Translations under genes and position numbers: made by a program | Notes under the pieces: generated by a model | Told to the model about the DNA's origin: nothing | The model's input: only the letters and a program-made list of their open reading frames with translations | The model's database searches: none | From: Pseudomonadota bacterium | GTDB taxonomy: Bacteria > Desulfobacterota > BSN033 > WVXP01 > G020346125 | Length of the DNA stretch: 8,894 nucleotides | Assembly (NCBI GenBank): GCA_030672465.1 | Contig: DAOVGJ010000085.1 | Coordinates: forward strand, 1 to 8,894 | Direction: 5' to 3' | Shown here: piece by piece, positions 6,332 to 8,894 of the stretch | Layout of the letters: every line of letters begins with the position of its first letter | Position numbering within the stretch: the stretch's first letter is position 1

Positions 6332-8779
6332 ATGGGAAAAGGACCCTTTATCCTCTGGTTCGACGAGATAGGGATTGAAGACCTGCCGTTGGTTGGGGGG
6401 AAGAATGCCTCCCTGGGAGAGATGCGGAAAGAGCTGGCCCCTAAAGGTGTGAGCGTTCCCAATGGATTCGCCATCACTGTCAATGCCTACCGGTACTTCT
6501 TAGAACAAGGGACCGTAGAAGGTTACCATTATCTTATCAAAGGCGGAAATGTACCAAAGACCATTAAGGAGATACTTTCCGATTTGGATGCCAACGACTT
6601 GGAGAACCTATCGGAAAGGGGGAGCAGGGTCAGGAGGCTCATTCAGAGCATAGAGTTTCCCCCGGATCTCAAGGATGAAATTATCGAGGCCTATGAGAGG
6701 CTGTGTGAGCAATACGGAGAGGATACCGATGTAGCCGTTAGATCGAGCGCCACCGCGGAGGACCTTCCCGATGCCAGTTTTGCGGGACAACAGGAGACAT
6801 TCCTCAATGTACGGGGAGAACATATCGTCTTGGCCTCCTGCAGGCGGTGTTTCGCCTCCCTGTTTACCAATCGAGCTCTATCCTACCGCGAGCACAGGGG
6901 ATTTGATCATTTCTCCGTTGGGTTATCCATCGGAGTCCAAAAGATGGTTAGATCGGATAAAGCCTGCTCTGGGGTGATTTTTACCCTGGATACGGAATCG
7001 GGATTTAGGGGTGTGGTCTATATCACAGGGGCTTACGGCCTGGGCGAAAATGTCGTTCAGGGTTTGGTAAGACCGGATGAATTCTACGTGTTTAAACCCA
7101 CCCTCAAAACGGGCCACAAAGCCCTCATTCAGAAGACCTTAGGGCATAAGGAAGAAAAATTAGTTTACTGGTTAGACGGTGAGAGTTCGACCAAGAACAT
7201 TCCGACTTCGGCAGACGAAAGGACCTCCTTCATATTGGGGGATGATGAGATCGTGACATTAGCCAAATGGGCTGTGATCGTGGAGGAACACTACTCGCAG
7301 AAGGCGGGAAAATATCGGCCCATGGACTTGGAATGGGCCAAAGACGGTATTACGGGAGAACTCTTCATCTTGCAGGCCAGGCCTGAAACCGTCAAGTCCC
7401 AACAGGTCCAAAGCATCCTGGAAACGTATAAATTGAAGGAGACGGGGAAGGTCTTAGTCGCGGGAAAGGGCGTGGGTGAAAAAATCGGGGCGGGCACGGT
7501 CACTGTAATTCCTAACGTGCAGGACATCCATAAATTCAGGGAGAAGGAGATACTGGTGACCCAGATGACGGACCCCGATTGGGAACCCATCATGAAGATC
7601 GCCTCGGCCATCGTCACCGACCGGGGTGGAAGGACCTGTCATGCTGCCATCATCAGCAGGGAATTGGGTGTTCCCTGTATTGTGGGTACCGGCAAGGGAA
7701 GTCAGATATTGAGAACCGGCGATCCCGTTACCGTTTGCTGTTCAGAAGGCGAGACGGGGTATGTTTACGAAGGCCTTTTGGACTTCTCGATTGAAAAGGT
7801 GGATTTAGAACAGTTCCCGAGGACCAAGACCAAAATCATGATGAACGTCGGAAACCCCGATCAGGCCTTTACCCTTTCCTTCATCCCCAATGATGGGATC
7901 GGATTGGCCCGTATGGAGTTCATCTTCAGCAATTATATTCGTATTCACCCCTTGGCCCTCATCCATTTCGATCAGTTAAGGAGGAGATCCGAAAGGGAGC
8001 AAATCGAGGAACTCACCATCGGCTATGCCGATAAGAAGGAGTTCTTTGTGGACAAGCTGGCCCAAGGGACGTCCAAGATCGCGGCAGCCTTTTATCCAAA
8101 GGATGTCATCGTCAGGATGAGCGATTTCAAGAGCAATGAGTATGCCAACCTCATCGGAGGTGAGGATTTTGAGCCCGTCGAGGATAACCCCATGATTGGC
8201 TTCAGGGGGGCTTCCCGGTATTACGACGAACAGTATCGGGAGGGATTTGCCCTGGAGTGTCTGGCCATGAAAAGGGTGAGGGACGAGATGGGATTGACCA
8301 ATGTGAAGCTAATGGTGCCATTCGTTCGAACCCTGGGAGAGGCAGAAAAGGTGCTCAGGGAGATGGAGAAACACGGCCTGGTTAGGGGAAGCAATGGCCT
8401 GGAGATTTACATGATGTGCGAGGTCCCCAGCAACATCATCTTGGCCGACGAGTTCGCTCAGATGTTCGATGGGTTCTCCATCGGTTCCAATGACCTAACC
8501 CAGTTGACCCTAGGATTGGACCGGGACTCCGAAACTATATCCCATATCTTCGACGAAAGAGATTTAGCGGTGAGGAAGTTTATCCAAGACCTCATCGAAC
8601 GGATCAAGAGACATGGCAAAAAGATCGGAATTTGTGGACAGGCACCGAGCGATTACCCCGAATTCGCCCAGTTCTTGGTTAAATGTGGAATTGACAGCAT
8701 TTCACTGAACCCGGATACGGTTATCAAGACGGCTCAACATGTCCTGCGTGCGGAGAAGCACATGGAGGAGCCCCAATAG
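6332..8779 (+). CDS. ppsA: Phosphoenolpyruvate synthase (pyruvate, water dikinase)
   Basis: PEP synthase catalyses ATP + pyruvate + H2O -> AMP + phosphate + PEP, the one-way gluconeogenic route in the cytoplasm. The 815 residues are slightly longer than the E. coli enzyme (792). The ATP-grasp domain has VGGKNASLGEM (21-31), AVRSSATAEDLPDASFAGQQ (135-154) and FILQARPET (345-353). The phosphohistidine motif TDRGGRTCHAAIISRELG (429-446) has His437, and its GGRTCH form separates PEP synthase from PPDK. The C-terminal barrel includes DGIGLARMEF (521-530), RMSDFKSNEY (595-604), NPMIGFRGASRY (619-630), SIGSNDLTQLTLGLDRD (716-732), and GICGQAPSDYPEF (766-778) with catalytic Cys768. The ATG at 6332 is chosen for AGGGAG at 6321-6326. 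A GTG at 6305 would add nine residues without support. It is divergent from ppdK and has its own promoter. queH starts 55 bp downstream with no terminator between, so read-through is possible. Confidence 0.96.
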   Translation: MGKGPFILWFDEIGIEDLPLVGGKNASLGEMRKELAPKGVSVPNGFAITVNAYRYFLEQGTVEGYHYLIKGGNVPKTIKEILSDLDANDLENLSERGSRVRRLIQSIEFPPDLKDEIIEAYERLCEQYGEDTDVAVRSSATAEDLPDASFAGQQETFLNVRGEHIVLASCRRCFASLFTNRALSYREHRGFDHFSVGLSIGVQKMVRSDKACSGVIFTLDTESGFRGVVYITGAYGLGENVVQGLVRPDEFYVFKPTLKTGHKALIQKTLGHKEEKLVYWLDGESSTKNIPTSADERTSFILGDDEIVTLAKWAVIVEEHYSQKAGKYRPMDLEWAKDGITGELFILQARPETVKSQQVQSILETYKLKETGKVLVAGKGVGEKIGAGTVTVIPNVQDIHKFREKEILVTQMTDPDWEPIMKIASAIVTDRGGRTCHAAIISRELGVPCIVGTGKGSQILRTGDPVTVCCSEGETGYVYEGLLDFSIEKVDLEQFPRTKTKIMMNVGNPDQAFTLSFIPNDGIGLARMEFIFSNYIRIHPLALIHFDQLRRRSEREQIEELTIGYADKKEFFVDKLAQGTSKIAAAFYPKDVIVRMSDFKSNEYANLIGGEDFEPVEDNPMIGFRGASRYYDEQYREGFALECLAMKRVRDEMGLTNVKLMVPFVRTLGEAEKVLREMEKHGLVRGSNGLEIYMMCEVPSNIILADEFAQMFDGFSIGSNDLTQLTLGLDRDSETISHIFDERDLAVRKFIQDLIERIKRHGKKIGICGQAPSDYPEFAQFLVKCGIDSISLNPDTVIKTAQHVLRAEKHMEEPQ

Positions 8780-8834
8780 TTATCATCCCCGTAAGTTCAA
8801 TTATCCCTTTCCCAAAAAAGCGAAGAGAGGTCCC

Positions 8835-8894
8835 ATGAAGGTTCTGCTCCATACGTGCTGTGCAAATTGTGCCATTGTTCCCCTGAAGAGGTTG
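8835..8894 (+). CDS. queH: Epoxyqueuosine reductase QueH-like, N-terminal part
   Basis: Only the first 20 codons are in the window, reading MKVLLHTCCANCAIVPLKRL. The pattern MK-hydrophobic-LLH-x-CC-x-x-C-x(4)-PL is the characteristic N-terminus of the QueH family (formerly DUF208). QueH reduces epoxyqueuosine to queuosine at the tRNA wobble position and uses Cys-ligated metal or iron-sulfur centres. Cys8, Cys9 and Cys12 would be the N-terminal part of that Cys set. GAGAGG at 8825-8830, 4 nt before the ATG, supports the start. It lies 55 bp after ppsA on the same strand, with no hairpin terminator or convincing promoter in the gap, so it may share the ppsA transcript. The gene continues past the right edge. 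Identification rests on a short but distinctive motif. Confidence 0.8.
   Translation, partial: MKVLLHTCCANCAIVPLKRL

Noticed and set aside
8780..8834. Terminator after ppsA
   Set aside because: No stable inverted repeat with a T-run is visible in this 55-bp gap.

Overview
This window looks like an ordinary metabolic stretch of an anaerobic bacterial chromosome, most likely Desulfobacterota (deltaproteobacteria-like). That placement is inferred from the two-subunit glycyl-tRNA synthetase, the pairing of PPDK with PEP synthase, a formate dehydrogenase remnant, and moderate GC with frequent AGG arginine codons. No marker gene in the window proves it.

Layout, left to right. (1) Positions 1-153, minus strand: a 5'-truncated piece of a molybdopterin formate dehydrogenase alpha subunit that runs off the left edge. 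(2) Positions 154-308: a short intergenic region with a 10-bp inverted repeat and weak promoter-like boxes. (3) Positions 309-3311, plus strand: glyQ and glyS, the alpha and beta subunits of glycyl-tRNA synthetase, forming one transcription unit. (4) Positions 3292-6138, minus strand: ppdK, pyruvate phosphate dikinase. It converges on glyS, and the two coding ends overlap by 20 bp. (5) Positions 6139-6331: a divergent intergenic region with two good sigma70-type promoters facing away from each other and a small palindrome exactly midway between their -35 boxes. (6) Positions 6332-8779, plus strand: ppsA, PEP synthase. (7) Positions 8835-8894: the first 20 codons of a queH-like epoxyqueuosine reductase, cut by the right edge.

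Functionally, ppdK and ppsA are a head-to-head pair that both convert pyruvate to phosphoenolpyruvate (PEP). PPDK is reversible and uses ATP plus phosphate. PEP synthase is effectively one-way and uses ATP plus water. Together they would control entry into gluconeogenesis, or PEP use in the reverse direction. glyQS and queH are translation-related (tRNA charging and tRNA modification).

I see no unknown defence, mobile or signalling system. The points most worth a second look are: a candidate glyS terminator lying inside the ppdK 3' coding end, where it coincides with an extra C-terminal PPDK tail; a roughly 50-residue insertion in PPDK; the symmetric divergent control region; and the truncated formate dehydrogenase gene.
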